Below are positions 24,870 to 37,224 of a DNA stretch of 64,000 nt, piece by piece. The notes beneath the pieces were generated by a model. That model was not told the DNA's origin, searched no databases, and saw nothing but the letters and a program-made list of their open reading frames with translations. Position 1 is the stretch's first letter. The number at the start of each line of letters is the position of its first letter. The position numbers and the translations under genes are program-made. This DNA is from Loxodes magnus. Its lineage: Eukaryota; Ciliophora; Karyorelictea; Loxodida; Loxodidae. The stretch spans positions 1-64,000 of the forward strand of contig CAMPDV010001317.1 in assembly GCA_946699065.1 (NCBI GenBank), in the 5' to 3' direction.

Positions 24870-27800
24870 TATAGTATCTTTTCATGTTTAACCAATTTAG
24901 TTGGAGAATATCTTTAATCGATTTTATAAAATTAATAAGAAAAATAAAGAAAGTTTACTCTTTAGGTCGTCTCTACTGTAATGTTTACTCTTTTTCTTTA
25001 TCTGAAGAAATTTCAATGCTAGATTTATTTAGCTACTTTGTAGAATACAAATAGCCATCTCTTGAAGTGCTTCTGTTTCTTTAAGAGTATTTAATTACTT
25101 CAGCAAGTCTCTAATCATCTCTCCACTTCCTTGTACATTATCATTTTCACAGCACAAAAGATAGTTTGAAAATACTATTATTAGACAAGCTACCTTCTTT
25201 TTCTTCTAGACATTTAAAATACTCTTTACACTATACTTAGCTGCTACAATAAATTTCTCTTTCTTAAATATCCAATAAGAAAAACCTCGTTCAAGTTTAC
25301 TAATAGCCTAGTTTAAAATAGGCTATAATGTTTTAAATTACTAATTCGTCACTAAAGATCTCAATAGTATATGAATCTAGTTGTATGTCGTATTAAGAGA
25401 AATCTATTGGAAATGACTTAGCCTTTTATATCATTTTCTTCCAAAAGAATCTTATTTATCTGAGTCTAAAATAATTATTCAAAGGCTGAATGCTTTATCC
25501 TTGCTATTAAAGATCGCCAAGATTAGCTTTTACAGTTATCCTGATTTTATAAAGAGTAATTACGGATTCTCTTATTCTGATGTCATTCTTTTAGTAAATC
25601 TCTTTTACTTGCTTATGATTAGTTAGTTCCTAATAGGATAAGTTGAAGATATTTTTAGAGGATTACTTTAAATATTCTTTCTAAGTAAGTTTGTTTTTTC
25701 CTTAATTCTTCACTTGTTTCGCTATTTTAAGACTTTGACTTATTAAGGTCTTATTTTGAATTACTGTGATTTGCTACTTGTTACCTTAAGGAGATAATAC
25801 ATTAGGTTACATTCCTTAGTAGTACGATCAAAAAATATTATTGTAATCCTAAAATAATCTATTTATTTCCCTGAAATTTTTTTTTCTATTTGTAAAATAA
25901 ATTTTGAGGAAAATTAGCTCTTCTTCTAATGATTTAGAAAGCTTTGCTAATAATATTAAAGATTGCCCTTTCTGCTTTAGAAAAGGGAAAAGTTTTTATA
26001 ATTTGCACTTGAAATATTTGTAATATTGGCTGTTATATCATCACTCCTCTTTTATAGCTAGAAAGAACTAATTTTCGGAGTCTTGCTAATTATATATCCC
26101 TATTATTTTCAGCTTTTGAAAGAATTTAAGCCAGCAATTGATTCAATATTCAGTTTAGTATCAGAGTAGTGTATTATTGATATATAATTCAGAATTCTCC
26201 CCATAATGTCTGCGTGTTGCTTTTTAGAATTTATTCTTTTCTCTAAATTCATCGTTAATTAGAATCGCATTTTTCTAGCAATTAAAAGGTTTTATTTACA
26301 TTTATTTAGCGTTCTAAATATTCCAAGTCTTTTTAACTAAAAAAGGTCACTCGGAGCTTCTTGCAATGTCAAGAATTCTATAAGTGAAATTCTGTTTTAA
26401 AAGATCTTTTAAGAAATGCTCTTAAATGAAATTAAATAAAGGATTTAGTCCTAGATGGTTTATACTAATTTTTATTCTTTTATGCTTTTGATGCTAATTG
26501 ATTTCGTCAACTTGTGTATTTCATCCTTTCTATTCTATGAGTACTGATTATCTTTTCCTCAGTTTCAGAGTCTTAAAAGGATCTTTTAAACTTCTTACTC
26601 AATTTTTATAACTTTTAAGATGATAATGTTCGTTTTGGATTAATATAAAGTTAATTCTAAATTGAATAGTTTTGCAAATGTGTCCTTTTAAAAATACGTA
26701 ATTTATTTTCCTATTTTTCTTAATGTAGTAGTTACTTAAGAAGCTATATTCCTTAGAAAATAATTATAACGTCATATTAGTTTATTTTTATTTTAAGGTC
26801 TCATATCAAAGCTTGAAAATGCCTTCTATTATTCCCCAACAAGCCGACTTTATAAACAAACTTATCTTAACTGACTAAAAAAGATACCTTTCATTGAACT
26901 TGGATATCTGCTTTTATGTGCTAGTGCTTTTTTAAAATTCGTAGAATTTGAATTTTCTTAGTATCTCCTTTCCGAATACCTCTTAATATCTTTATTTTAT
27001 CTTAGAAATAGTTGAATAATCTACTAGTAACATTTTAGCTCTTTCGAGTAAAATTAATTCCTCTAAAGATTTATTTTTCATCAGTCAAAAGCTCTATTTT
27101 CACTTGAAGTGCTTTTTTAGTTTACATTTATTCTGATGTAGACTTATTTTACCTTGAGCTAAAGTCTTCGAAGATTTAGTTTTCTTTCTAAGAAATCTCA
27201 GTAGTGAAATTCCTTAACTAATTTGACTTAAAGCTTAAATAGTTAGACATATTATTTCAAATCCAGCCATTATTTCTCTACTCGATTCTTGCTCTTTGAA
27301 TTTAAAGGTTATTGATCTAGTTATTTTTTATCCTTTTAAATATTCAACTATATCTTATGAAAGTGAAAGAGATTAGGAAATATTTTAAAGAACTCATCTC
27401 TCTTTAGTCTATCACAAGTTACTCCTTTACAAAGTGTAATTAGTAGATCCTATTTCTCCCTATCCATCTCATATTGTTAGGATAGCTATATTAAATTTTC
27501 TTCTTAAATTACAACAAATTTATTTTAAAGGAAAGCTAAGGATGCTAATTTTAATTTAAAATAGACTTTTTATTAATTATATCTCTTGTTTGGTTGTTTT
27601 TATATCTAGAAGATGAATTTACCTTAAATATTTTCTTTACTTTAGTTACCTTTAAAATACGAATATGAGATTTTTAACTTTATTCTTACTATTAACCTAA
27701 TTCTTAATTTTGACTGTTTTAATTAAAAAAAGCTATAGTTAGCTTGCTACCTACTCTTTCTTCTTCTTTATAGCATCTTCAAGTTCCTAGCTTTTATCAA

Positions 27801-28053
27801 GTTATATATCATATCTCGTTACAAACTTTTAGTATTAAGTTTATTTAGACTTTAGATCTGCATTAATTAATATACTAATTACACTTAAAGTTAAAATTTA
27901 TCTAACTCTATACAAAAAGAATTTCTTTGCTGCTTTATATTGAAATTATATATCTGAATTATTTTACATAGCTTAATTGTTATCAATTGGTTGAGAAGAG
28001 ATAAATTCCTTTAATTCCTTATATTAAACTTTCAATTTTTATTTTCTTTTCAT
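24870..28053 (-). CDS. large Lys/Gln-rich intracellular protein, function unknown
   Basis: The ATG at 28053 opens MKRKQKLKVQYKELKEFISS. One frame then runs about 2.9 kb without a break, the longest clean coding stretch in the window. Typical parts in order: KSQELEDAIKKKKEQVASQL (coil, about residues 70-90), EIMAGFEIICLTIQALSQ, KSLEELILLERAKMLL, FREKNKFQKATRRHYGENSE, and SLILLAKLSKSLEEELIF. After one frame change near 25160 come SGEMIRDLLKQLNTLKETEA and LQEMAICILQSSQINLALK. The last part is helical and TPR-like in spacing, but this is not certain. At least ten TGA codons read as Trp. No membrane segments are obvious. A stop is not identifiable. Confidence 0.7.
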
Positions 28054-28079
28054 TTTTTTAAATAAAATTAATTTTATTT

Positions 28080-31000
28080 ATTTCATTTATGCAACTAACT
28101 TCTTTTTCTTTATATGTTTGAAATATTTTCTTATCTTTTAAATATTTTTGATTTAACTTAATTTTAATTTTATCTATTGTAAATAGATTTTCGGAAATAA
28201 CAAATTTAATTTAATTAAGCATGCACAAATAATTACTATTAGATTATAAATACTCATTGAATATTCTTCTTATTTGGAATCTTAAACAAATATTTATTAA
28301 ATGAATTTTATTTAACCTATAATTACTTTTTATCTAATTGTATTTTTGCAAAAAAATCTTTTAATTTCCTTTTATTTTTTATTTCATTAATTTCTTTAAT
28401 AAAAAACAATTTAATTTCTATAAATTTATTTAAGATATTTAGTTGCCTCCATGTAAATTATTCTTTGATAATTAGTTTTAGTTTAAAATTAGATTAAGAT
28501 TTTAATAGTTGATTACAACTTTATCTTTGATTTAATGTTTTTTAACTATTTTAATAGTTTATTTATCATATATAGATAATTCTATGCTATAGATAGTATG
28601 ATAAATATATCTACTAATCTTTTATATATAAACTTTAATAGATATATTATTTATTATTTAGTAATTAATTTATATTTAAAACAATTAACTATTATTTTAA
28701 TCTATATCCTTTTAGACTTTAGTATTTTAATTTATTTTTCATCAAATTAGCTATGCTATTAAATTACTTAATTTCTATAGTTCTCTAAATTTAATAAGTT
28801 TTGATTTTTATCAATAAAAAGGTGAAGATAATTTTAAAAGACAAAATGATTAATTAGTTGATATAGTAAGCTGTATTACTGCTAACTAAATTCCTTCAAG
28901 ATTAAAATACATAATATTTGTTGATAAAATCTAAAATAATTGTTAAAGTTATTTTCTATAATTAAAAAGAACTAGAATTTTATAATTAAGTAATACATAA
29001 ATTAGGAGAAGTAATTTAATCAGCAAAAAATAAAAAATAATTTATTATAAATGTGGGTAAAGCTTAGTTATAAAATTAAATTAACTCTTTTAAAGAAGAT
29101 TATTTTGATAGCAATTTATAAATTTTATATAAACAGTTCTATAAAGATGTTTAATATAAAAAATTATTATTTTCATTAAACAAAAAATTATTAAAACTAG
29201 CTAGATAGTTTAATCTTAAAGAAATTTTTTTCATTTTTAATTTAATTAAGTAATTAGCAGCCTATTCTTAAATTTTATTTTATTTTCCAAGTCTTAAATG
29301 ACTGATAAACAAATTTTAAATTAAAATAAATTTGTGAGTAGCCTAGTTTCTTTTAATTTTATAAACTTTTAATTTTTATTTAACATATTCTTAGTTTATT
29401 TCATCTAACTTTATTAAATATCTAAAATTTTATAAAGATATATATCATTTTATTTAATATTCAATTATTTCTATCAAAGATATCTTATTAATAGCATTTT
29501 TTTATTTTTGCTCTAATGTTTTTCAAATTTTATTTTTATTAAATTTACTTCATTAACACTCAACATTATAATTAATCTTAAAATATTAAGATATTTCTCT
29601 TTAAATAAGCAATCTAAAAGCTTAAACAAGGGAAATATAAATAGATTAAGAATGATAAAAATATGTTAATGATATAAATTAACTAAGCTTAGTAAATTAA
29701 AAGCATATAAATAAATAAATTAAGGTAAATAAATAAATTATAATATTAAAAGTAATTAATTAAATTAATCTCATCTAATTAAAAAGCTAGTTAATATTAA
29801 AATAATAGTTTATGTAGTTATAAATATAAATTTGGTAAATAAATAAGATATAAAAATTTAAATTTATAAGCAAAATATATTAAGAATAGTAAAATATTAA
29901 GTTATTAAATATTTATTATATTATTAAATTTCAATCTTATTTAAATTAAATTTTGCTTACATTATTAAAATTTAAATATACAAGTAAGAAATATATGATT
30001 TATATTAAAAAATAATTAAGATTAAATTGATATTAATATAAATAATTTAAGATATAATTTTATAAAATTAAATAAATGTTAAAAGGAAAAAGCTATAAAT
30101 TAATACTTCATTATATCTAATATTAATATGCTTAATAAAAATCAAAAATTGTAATATTAAAAGAGGTTTTTAGAGTATATTCAAATTCAATTATATCTTA
30201 ATATTTAATTAAAAAAATTCAAACTTAAATAAATAATAGAAAATTGTAAATTGCAAGAGTTACAAGTAAAATAGATATAGAAAATGATAAGATAATAATA
30301 ACTAAATATCTAATGAATAAATATATAGTCTATAAATAATTTCTTTATAATTTAATATTAAGGAGCATGCTAATATTAGTATATTTAGGTTTTAAATATA
30401 CTAATAAGCAAAATAAAATAATAAATTATAATTAATAATGATTAAATAATTTGAATATTATTTAGCAATTTAAAAATAATGAAATTTCTATTAAACTATA
30501 GTAATATTTAAATAAATGAAAAGTAGCAAAATAATATTCTCTAGATAGTAAATATAAATTTAATATGTTAATTAAAATAGCATAAGAAATATTGAATCTA
30601 TGAATAATTAAAAATGATATTATAAATATATGATATAATATATATTGGTAATATCTAATTATTATGTAATTGAATAATAAAATGAATTAAAAATAAATGA
30701 AAATAGGTTTATATTTAAATAAATATGTTGTATTTATTAAATTAAATCTATTAACTATTTAAAATAAAATAGCTTGCTTTTATCTTTTAAGAAGTATACT
30801 AAACTAATAGTTTTATTTAAAAAATGTACTAAATAGTTAGTTCTTTAAACCAGAAATATGATTTAAACTTTTAAATTATAAATATTAATGGTAGCTTTAG
30901 TTTATATTAGTATTTCAAAACTATATCTTATAATATTAATAAAATAATACCAAAAAGAAAAATAAAAGAAAAACAATAATATAGAAATAAGTAAAAGTTA

Positions 31001-31850
31001 AATTATCAAATACTTTAGAAGCCATATTATTTAAGTTTAACTTAAATTACATACCAATCAAAACTTTATATACTTAGTTAATTTAAATTAATTACCAATT
31101 AATTCATTAAATTACCTTTACTCTAATTATTCATTATTCAATTAGTATATTATCATTAAACAAACCAAATATTAGCTAGAGTAATTAAACAAATACTATT
31201 ATTAACAAAAATTATGCATAACAACAAAATGCTTAGGCTAGCATATTAAATAGTATAAAAAATAACTACAATATTTCCATTTTGCTATTATAAGTATTTT
31301 AGTATTAATTATAAAACATTAAAAATTAATTAATTATTAAAATACAAATATTCATTATTTACATTATCAAATCATACTATAACTCTATTAATATTTAGAA
31401 ATTATTTAAGTTAAACCAGACTTAAATTATTATGTTACCAACATTATACATTCAAACATATTTTAATTTACATAAAATTAAGTAAAATATATATAAATAA
31501 AATTAAAGTTAAATAATTGATAATTAAGAAAAATATAAAGATTAATATAATAAAACTTTAAATACAAAACTTTTAATTTTATTATTTATCTTATTATATA
31601 ATAAATTACCACAATAAAGAATCTAAAATAATATTAAAACTAAAGAGAATAATCAAAAATATACAAAAATAAATTGAATATAACTAAGAGAATAATTATT
31701 TTATTTATCAAAAACTATAAAATTATTTAAATATCTTTATAGCTATTTTAAAATATAACTATTAAGTATTTTAGATCCAATATATCATACATTCTTTATT
31801 TTACTCTCCGTTTTGAGGCTTTAATCATTTTTTACTAAATTAAAACGAAA
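28080..31850. other. 3.8-kb very A+T-rich gene-free stretch
   Basis: A+T is well above the window average, with many runs of AAATAAAT and TTTAAATA. No frame on either strand shows balanced composition, motifs or clustered Gly/Asp/Glu codons. No long direct or inverted repeat was seen by eye. It separates the divergent flanking genes. Confidence 0.6.
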
Positions 31851-31899
31851 TAATAACTATTTAAAGAAAGGACTAACTTTCATATTAAGATTCAGATTA

Positions 31900-32215
31900 A
31901 AATGATAAAAAAAACACTTTCCTATCTCCATGTTTATAATTCAGAAATTGGAGTGGAAAAACTCTTATTCAAAATAAGCTAAAGACTTTTAAAGTACCAA
32001 TATAAATAAATTCAAAAATAATGAAGAAAAAAAGCACAAGTGCAGAAGATTTAGTCTCATATTAATTGAAAATTTTATAATCCTTAATTAGCCATCCATT
32101 TTACTTTATAGGAACAGAATAAATAGAACAAGTTTTAAAGTTGATTTTTGGCCTAATGTAAAAATGGAAAAAAGACTTTCAAAGAAAACTTTGATAGAAC
32201 TAAAATAGGTATTTA
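31900..32215 (+). CDS. short ORF, function unknown
   Basis: A plus-strand frame from about 32021 reads MKKKSTSAEDLVSYQLKILQ, then HPFYFIGTEQIEQVLKLIF and a basic end with Trp as both TGG and TGA. An upstream ATG at 31902 (MIKKTLSYLHVYNSEIGVEK) could be the true start, with one frame change between. It is an island of coding-like composition in a very A+T-rich region. No homology is recognised; it may be a relic. Confidence 0.35.
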
Positions 32216-32219
32216 ACAG

Positions 32220-33340
32220 CTTAACAGCATTAATTAATTTGTAATACATTTTAAACTTAACGACAACAAGAAAACTTTCACCTGCTTAAAAAATTTCCTA
32301 TCATAAAAACTATTTATCTATTATTGAAAAATGTAATATATCTTAATAAATTATTTAAAACTGAAGAAATTGCAAAAATTAAATTAAAAGTTATTTATTT
32401 TTATTTTTAACAAAAATACATCAATTAAATAAATATTTAAACAAAAGAAATAAAAATATAATTCAAATAATTTTATCTTTACTATGTTTACTATTTAATT
32501 ACATTTTGAAAGCAATCAACACTTTTCCACAATTTTATATATTCATTTTCTATTTTTTATTAAAATTTTAAAATTTGAATATTTCAGTTTATGTAAAAAA
32601 TGAAATCTCTAAGCCCTATATATATTCGATGTTATATTTTAAAAAAATAAAATAGATAAGCAAAAATTATTTTATTTTTTTACGTTATTAGAATCTTTAT
32701 AAACTTCTATTTCTCGGTTTATTTCAATAATTTCTATATAAAATATAATCTTTCATCTATGAACTCTAGTCCCAGTTCTAATTTTCTCAAGTAGTTATAT
32801 GTTTAAAAATCTACATAAAAATTCAAATTGATTAAGTATTTAAAGAGAATCTTTCGATTTAATAGGATACAATCTAAATGATTGTATCTAACTATCTTAT
32901 TAGTGCATTTATATGTTTATCTTAATAAAAATTAGATAATTAATAGTATAAATTGTTTATAAAATGAATATAAATACCTATAAATTAATTATTTCTTTAG
33001 ATACATAAATCTATAACTATTACAATAATTTAGGATATAAAATATTTAATATTCATATTTATAAATATAACTATTGGATCTTATACACTAAACAGAAGTT
33101 TAAAAGGTAGAAAGCTTTGCTTATTATTGCTTTATCTATTTTATGAAGATTGCAAATTCCTATTATAATGATATTGGAGCTGAGGATCTAAGGCGCTTGT
33201 CTTTCAGAGCTTAATTTAGAATCTTATCACTGTCACTTTTATAAAAGCCATATTAAAAAATTTTGGTATTTATAACATATTTCTTCTCTTTTTGTTATGA
33301 AGCTAAAATACTTTCTATTATTTGGTGAATTCACTAATCA
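32220..33340. other. intergenic, nothing recognised
   Basis: A+T-rich, with an isolated G+C-richer patch near 33170-33240 and no supported frame. Confidence 0.4.
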
Positions 33341-33344
33341 CTGA

Positions 33345-34151
33345 TTTCTTCAATGCGGTTTCTTCTACCCAGTTGCATTGTTAGGAACTTACTTCACGAC
33401 AGGATAAGCAAAGCGACATTTAGAGTAGTGTTGTTTCAAGACAGCGACCTCTTTCTATGTCTTCTACGTCTCTTTACACGCCAGACAAAAATCAAACTCA
33501 ACAGAATCTTCTTTCCCTGCTGGTCATGCCAAACTCGTCTTCTTGGTTGGTTGAGACACTTTAAATTCTTGTATATTCTTACTAATAAATCTAAGCTAAA
33601 ATAATCAAAGCTCTTAATGCTTCTTAGTATTCTAAAATATTTGGAACTTCTATCAAAGTACCTAAAAGAGTTAGCAGTTGATCATATATTAGATTTTTAT
33701 TATTAGATTGAGTCAATTCAAATTTCTTTTAGAGCTTAAATATTTCCAATTTAAAGTAGTAATTAGCAAGAATACCTTTGATCACTTTATAGCATATTCG
33801 TTACAGAAAGACTAGATTTTCTCTAAACTTCATCTTTAAGTAAAAATTTAGAAACTTCTAGCGTAAGCTGAGATTATTCCTTTTTAGCTATCAAACTTCT
33901 ACATTAATTAGAAACCATTTTAGCTTACCTAAACTTACTATTATATGTTTAGACTATTTTAAAATTAATTAGAATCTTTCTTTATCCAAAATCGTTATTG
34001 TAAAGAATCCTTTTATGAGAAAATAATTTTCCATTTTATTTGGAATAAGAGAAACAAAGCAACAGTTAATCAAAGGCTTGAGAAACTTAAAATGAAGATA
34101 CTTGCTTATTAATTCTATTGCTATTTCCGTTTCTATTCTGTAGCATGACAT
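33345..34151 (-). CDS. helical-repeat protein with C-terminal Cys/His cluster
   Basis: The ATG at 34151 opens MSCYRIETEIAIELISKYLH. A continuous frame follows for about 640 bases: KFRENLVFLQRICYKVIKG, NYYFKLEIFKLQKKFELTQS and EYQEALRALIILAQIYQQEY. The last segment has the length and small/large residue pattern of a TPR-like helix pair. One base appears to be missing in the GGG run near 33520. Read across it, the C-terminus contains VEFDFCLACKETQKTQ and LKQHYSKCRFAYP, giving C-x2-C and H-x4-C, a possible zinc site. The 3' part is much richer in G+C than its surroundings. No specific family is assigned. Confidence 0.55.
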
Positions 34152-34159
34152 ATCACTTT

Positions 34160-34682
34160 TTTATTTCAGAAGAAAAAATCCCAGATAGCTCTTGTCCAAA
34201 GTTTTTTAGAGTCTAGAAATCTATTAATTCTAATGATTTAATCTTCTCTTCTCTTGCGCTTCTAAGCATTTACCAAATATTTGGTATATCTATATAAAGA
34301 TTTTTTTAGGCTTAAGTTGATATTTCAATTTATTTAGTTACAATTTAAAAATTAGCTTTAATTTTTAGTAGCGTTTTGCTTAATACCTTCACTAATAGTC
34401 ATTAAATTAATAAATTAAAAAAGTAACTACATAGTAAATAATTTGAACACATTGAGTTAAGAATTTTAAATAGATTTAGCATATATAGATATATAATACT
34501 ACCTATAACTATACACAGTACCTAACTAATTATATTATTACTTCATTCCTTAATATCTTTATACATACACCCTTCTTATTACATTATTATATACTACTAT
34601 ATTCCAAATTACAATCTATCATAAACTTAAGACTAACAGATCTTTATTATACTGCTCTCATTATCATCTAGAATCTTACCAA
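34160..34682. other. intergenic, nothing recognised
   Basis: A+T-rich spacer between the helical-repeat gene and element B. It may hold a short 5' extension of that gene, to about 34260. Confidence 0.4.
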
Positions 34683-35556
34683 TACATTATAAATCTAATA
34701 AAAAAAAATGGATTAATCTCTTCGACTCTCAAAAAATTAACTTAGAAACATAAAGAGAAAAGCAGCAAAAGAAATTTAGAAAAAATAATAACAATAGGAG
34801 GAGTCAAGCTCTTCTTCAGAAGGTAAAGTTATGGTAGGATAAATAGAGATAAGTTAACCTAAAAACGAAACTAATCAAAAACTTTAAATTTAATTAGACC
34901 AAATGTAAAAAGTAATCTCAAATTATGAAGAAACAACTTACAACTTAGGCGAAAAAATACGGGAACTAATGAGTAATATAGAAGATTAGAACAACGAATT
35001 ACTAATACTTAGAAGATAACTTATTTGTAGCAAATTAATAACGGAAGAATAACTCTGAACTTAATCATAATAAAATTTTAAATACGACACAAAAATGGAA
35101 ATAGAAAAAATACCAATAGAATTAAAAAAAGAATTGAATCCAGAAAAAGAAATGATTGCTACAAGTTTCATTAAAAGATTAGAAAATATAGAAAATAAAT
35201 TATCATAAAAAAGAACGAAATAAAGACAATAATATAAACTTTGTTGATGTTGCAAATCAAATCAACATATTTTAAAAAACTGTTGATAATGAAAGAAAAT
35301 AAACGAATAAGAGCAGAAAAGAACATGGAGACAACTCAATAAACTATGAATAACTCCAACAGGGATCTACAAATAAAAGCTTTTTGCAAGACCACTTGAA
35401 CGGTTACAGTGGTAACCTTCCACTTAATAAAAAGGTCGTGGATCACACCCACGTTAAAAAAACTGTCCGCAGGAACTGGTTGCAATTCCAGAGAATGCAA
35501 AACTCTAATAACTTTAAGTATATTATTATTATTATTATTACATTATAAATCTCTAA
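34683..35556 (+). mobile_element. short retroelement B, intact CCHC ORF, ATT tail, 14-bp target duplication
   Basis: TACATTATAAATCT at 34683-34696 is repeated directly after a run of about seven ATT units at about 35543-35556. It flanks an element of roughly 845 bp with one uninterrupted ORF, a 5' leader of only 11 bases, and a 3' region of about 170 bases that is richer in G+C. That region contains a GTGG/CCAC hairpin near 35430-35450 and a CTGG/CCAG hairpin near 35477-35493. Reverse transcriptase, endonuclease and terminal repeats are absent. The layout matches element A at 18 kb, but the proteins and 3' regions are not obviously alike, so this may be a second family. Confidence 0.85.
34708..35349 (+). 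CDS. gag-like coiled-coil CCHC protein (element B)
   Basis: About 213 residues from the ATG at 34708 to a TGA at 35347. The N-terminus is basic (MDQSLRLSKNQLRNIKRKAA), followed by Gln and Ser runs and a long predicted coiled coil (QKVISNYEETTYNLGEKIRE). Then comes a Lys-rich part and the knuckle CWCCKSNQHILKNC at 35242-35283, an exact C-x2-C-x4-H-x4-C. Its second residue is a TGA read as Trp, and another TGA follows the last Cys. There is no frameshift. The role is inferred as RNA binding and packaging for retrotransposition. The stop choice is uncertain because TGA is also Trp here. Confidence 0.8.
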
Positions 35557-35639
35557 GTCTTCAAAATGACATCTATTAAAAATATTAAAAGGTATAGATA
35601 GTTTAATTATTGTAAGCTTACTATTATGAACCTCTTATT

Positions 35640-36480
35640 TTGCTTATTTACATTTCTTTCTAAAATTAAGATTTCTATTTATGCTTCTTAGTTCAACTTA
35701 TATCATTAAGATTTATACCTCTTCGTAGTATAGAGAGATTACCTACTAAGGTAACTCTAGACTGTATATCATAGTAATAGAATGTCTTAATGATAGATTG
35801 AGAAAGAAATTTGCCTAGTTTTAGGTAAAAACTATCTTCATATAATGAGGTAATTATAAAGAAGATAAAAGAAACGTGTCAATTCCTTAGATCTATCATT
35901 ACGTTATAAGGATAATAATTTCTAGTATGAATATTCCTTGAACTTAAAGTAAGTATTTATCTCGGATACAGAAAATAAGACAATGTTAAAGTGATCTTAA
36001 ATTAATGTGTAATAATTTAACTGGAGTTTCTAAAGAAATACAGACTAATTACTAAAACATAGTAAATCCAGCTAATGTCTTTATAAAGCCGTCAGTTATT
36101 TCTAATTCAAATTAGTAAATTATCATTTTCTTGATAGAACAGTCCTGTCCATATTTGATAAACTGCTTTCTTCTTTGCCACTACTTTATTAATATAAGAT
36201 GATGCTTAAATACATGAGTGAGGAAACTACTAAATATTAATTACCGAAGAATAAAAGGTGATTAAATAAACAGATTAAATATTTATTCTTTGAAAAGAAC
36301 TCGGTCATTTTAAAGCTTAATGGAGAGTTCTCAAGATTGAAAAGTATGAGACACTTTAATACTTTAAAGCACGATATTTTTATTTAGAAGGATATTATCC
36401 CTTAAAATATCAATTTTTATATTTAATAACATTCAATCTAAATTCACTCAAAAACAGATAGAGCTGAATAATTGAAACAA
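35640..36480 (+). CDS. paralogue of the 57.7-kb gene, partial or decayed
   Basis: Aligns with 57720-58440 over about 700 bases, strongest around CTTCATATAATGAGG and CATTACGTTATAAGGATA. Both copies read as protein: here SYNEVIIKKIKETCQFL and ITLQGQQFLVWIFLELKVS, there SYNEAIKKEVEEKCNFF and ITLQGQQFLVCAFLELDVR. This copy needs more frame changes than the other and lacks a clear start, so it may be a relic. No domain is recognised. Confidence 0.45.
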
Positions 36481-36489
36481 AATGGGCAA

Positions 36490-37220
36490 TTAATAATAGA
36501 AAAGTTATAATATTTTCTTCAATTTTTCTAAATACAATAAATCTAACTTGATGTTCATTTATAACTATTAATATATTTCAATAAATTACAAATAGCATAT
36601 AAATTGAACACTTTCTAGTTGAAGCATATAAAATATTATTTATCTTAAGCAGACATTACGAATCTTTTTAGTGATTCAATTATATTATTTATTTTTAATT
36701 TAATCTATTTTGTCGTTAAAATTTGGTATTATTCATTTAATAGAATGATAAGATTTTTCTTTTTAGCTTAAATGTTTTAAAATTATTTTTTTTAGTTATA
36801 CTTTTAAAATTCTTATTTTTAACAAACTTTATTTATTATTTGCACAACCTTTAAGATTATCGTGTTATTTAAATTAAAATGTAAATATGAGAATTAAATT
36901 GTTCATACAATGCTTATTTAGTTTCCTTCTATTAAAAACTTAAGGATATAAAATTCTCTTTCACTATCTTTAGCTATTATCCTTTAGATCTTATATGTAA
37001 CCATCTAAAATTGAAAAATTATTATCTTAAAAAGCAATATATAATATTACTCAACCTTTATTTAAACCAATAATATTTAGCAATATACAACCTTTTAATA
37101 AATAAATAAAAAACAAACATTTCATAAAGCTAAAAACATAATTAACATTAAAAATTCATTTAAATGAATAACAATATATTATATCTTTAATCGTAAAATT
37201 AAATTAAGTCAAATCATAAG
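36490..37220. other. intergenic, nothing recognised
   Basis: A+T-rich spacer downstream of the WD40 gene's 3' end. No supported frame. Confidence 0.5.
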
Positions 37221-37224
37221 TTCC

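Noticed and set aside
33353..33604. 83-residue standard-code plus ORF
   Set aside because: The minus strand carries the better supported gene (TPR-like helices and a Cys/His cluster).
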